Below, one piece after another: positions 32,202 to 33,257 of a stretch of DNA of 33,257 nt. The stretch covers positions 1-33,257 of the forward strand of contig JAJDGF010000006.1 in the NCBI GenBank assembly GCA_030265545.1, written 5' to 3'. The notes beneath the pieces were generated by a model. It was not told where the DNA came from. It was given only the letters and a program-made list of their open reading frames with translations, and ran no database searches. The translations under genes and the position numbers were made by a program. The stretch comes from Eubacteriales bacterium OttesenSCG-928-N13 (GTDB lineage Bacteria > Bacillota > Clostridia > Christensenellales > Aristaeellaceae). Numbering within the stretch: the stretch's first letter is position 1; each line of letters begins with the position of its first letter.

Positions 32202-33257
32202 ATGAAACGGATACTGAAATGGATCGGGATTCTGCTGATCATCGTGATCGCGGTGGCACTCGGCTATGTGGGCTATGTGTTTGCCAGCTACAGCCGAATT
32301 TCGGACGATCTGCCGCTCGAGACGAACGGTGTGGCGGGTGATATGCTGAATACGGGCGAGCAATACAAGATTGCGACCTACAACATCGGCTTTGGCGCAT
32401 ATGATGCGGAGTTTAGCTTCTTCATGGACGGGGGCGAGCGTGCCCGCGCCGTGAGTCAAGATGCGGTGCTGAATAATACGAAAGGCGCTGCCTCGGTGCT
32501 GCTCGATCAGGGCGTGGACATCGCGCTGCTGCAGGAGGTGGACATTGACTCCGATCGCAGCCACCATGTGGATCAATTAGGCATGCTCAAGGCCGATTTC
32601 GCGGATCATCAGCTGGTCAGCGCAATCAACTACGATTCGGCGTATTTGCCATATCCTTTCCATGAGCCGATCGGCAAATCCAAATCCAGCATTGCGGTGC
32701 TGTCCCGTTTCCCGATGGAGAATGCGCGCCGCTATAGCCTGCCGATCATGCAGGATGTGAGCAAGATTGTGGATCTGGATCGCTGTTTCATTCGCACCGA
32801 ACTGCCCACGCAAGACGGGAAGATGCTGTGCCTGTATAACGTGCATATGTCGGCCTATCTGAGCGATCAGCAGGTGCATCAGGCGCAGATTGAGACGCTG
32901 ATGAGCAAGATGCAGCAGGATTATGAGGCGGGGCATTACGTGATTTGCGGCGGCGATTTCAACCACGACATGACGGGCGATTCGGCAACGAAATTCGGGT
33001 TTGAAACAGGCTCACAATCCTGGGCTATGCCCTTCCCGACCGAATATCTGCCCGCTGGATTCCATATCGAGGCGGATGACAGCATCCCATCCTGTCGCAA
33101 TGCGGATGAACCATACCAGCCTGGTCACACATTCGTGATCACGGTGGATGGGTTCATTGTGTCGGACAATGTGCAGGTAGATCAGGTGATGAACATCGAT
33201 ACCGCCTTCGCCTATTCCGACCATACCCCAGTCGTGATGAGTTTCACACTTCAATAA
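32202..33257 (+). CDS. Membrane-anchored endonuclease/exonuclease/phosphatase (EEP) family protein
   Basis: 351 aa and complete, ending exactly at the window edge. An uncleaved signal anchor or transmembrane helix covers about residues 7-27, after MKRILKW, so the catalytic domain should be outside the cell membrane. Mg2+-dependent EEP motifs are present: Asn61 in TYNIGFG, Glu112 in LLQEVD, Asp252 and Asn254 in GGDFNHD, and Asp340-His341 in SDHTPV. The fold covers DNase I-like nucleases, sphingomyelinases and inositol phosphatases; the substrate cannot be chosen from sequence. YNIGFG with FFMDGG resembles uncharacterised Firmicutes members. It may form an operon with the ThuA-like gene. Confidence 0.9.
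   Translation: MKRILKWIGILLIIVIAVALGYVGYVFASYSRISDDLPLETNGVAGDMLNTGEQYKIATYNIGFGAYDAEFSFFMDGGERARAVSQDAVLNNTKGAASVLLDQGVDIALLQEVDIDSDRSHHVDQLGMLKADFADHQLVSAINYDSAYLPYPFHEPIGKSKSSIAVLSRFPMENARRYSLPIMQDVSKIVDLDRCFIRTELPTQDGKMLCLYNVHMSAYLSDQQVHQAQIETLMSKMQQDYEAGHYVICGGDFNHDMTGDSATKFGFETGSQSWAMPFPTEYLPAGFHIEADDSIPSCRNADEPYQPGHTFVITVDGFIVSDNVQVDQVMNIDTAFAYSDHTPVVMSFTLQ

Noticed and set aside
1-33257. CRISPR arrays, tRNA or rRNA genes, transposases, prophage genes, defence systems
   Set aside because: None was seen on either strand; all sizeable regions are covered by identified genes.

Overview
This is a GC-rich chromosomal window that is almost entirely coding. It has the gene order of a Firmicute, most likely a high-GC Clostridia-type gut or anaerobe lineage. 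The evidence is the run priA-def-fmt-rsmB-rlmN-stp-prkC-rsgA-rpe, the run ylxM-ffh-rpsP-khpA-rimM-trmD-rplS-rbgA-rnhB-yraN, and the run comM-dprA-topA-trmFO-hslV-hslU. A PASTA-repeat serine/threonine kinase, TrmFO and YlxM also point to Firmicutes. The species cannot be named from sequence alone. No rRNA, tRNA, CRISPR array, insertion sequence or phage gene was seen, and no gap without a gene exceeds 300 bases.

Layout. (1) 1-9010, plus strand: a tightly packed operon, often with 4-11 base overlaps, for replication restart, protein N-terminal formyl processing, rRNA methylation, the phosphatase/kinase signalling pair, ribosome assembly, the pentose phosphate pathway and RidA. It closes at a bidirectional hairpin shared with galM (9091-10143, minus). 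(2) 10183-10317: back-to-back sigma-A type promoters fire galM leftward and the SRP/ribosome operon rightward. (3) 10363-16205: ylxM-ffh, then rpsP-khpA-rimM-trmD. Next comes rplS with its own extended -10 promoter, a structured leader and a terminator, then rbgA-rnhB-yraN. (4) 16339-20364: a very large membrane protein with its own promoter, wedged between yraN and comM. It looks like a fusion of two GT-C glycosyltransferase modules with two predicted extracytoplasmic jelly-roll modules. (5) 20399-28387: comM, dprA, topA (with a promoter inside the end of dprA), trmFO, hslV, hslU, terminator. (6) 28505-33257: a nucleotidyltransferase/beta-helix/degenerate phosphomutase fusion, a tandem DUF1508 (YegP-like) protein, a ThuA-like protein and a membrane-anchored endonuclease/exonuclease/phosphatase-family protein.

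Most of the window is conserved information-processing machinery. The parts most worth a second look are the double glycosyltransferase fusion, the sugar nucleotidyltransferase whose mutase half has lost the expected catalytic motifs, the rplS leader, and the topA promoter buried in dprA. The two sugar-related proteins might serve one envelope or protein glycosylation route. That link is inference.
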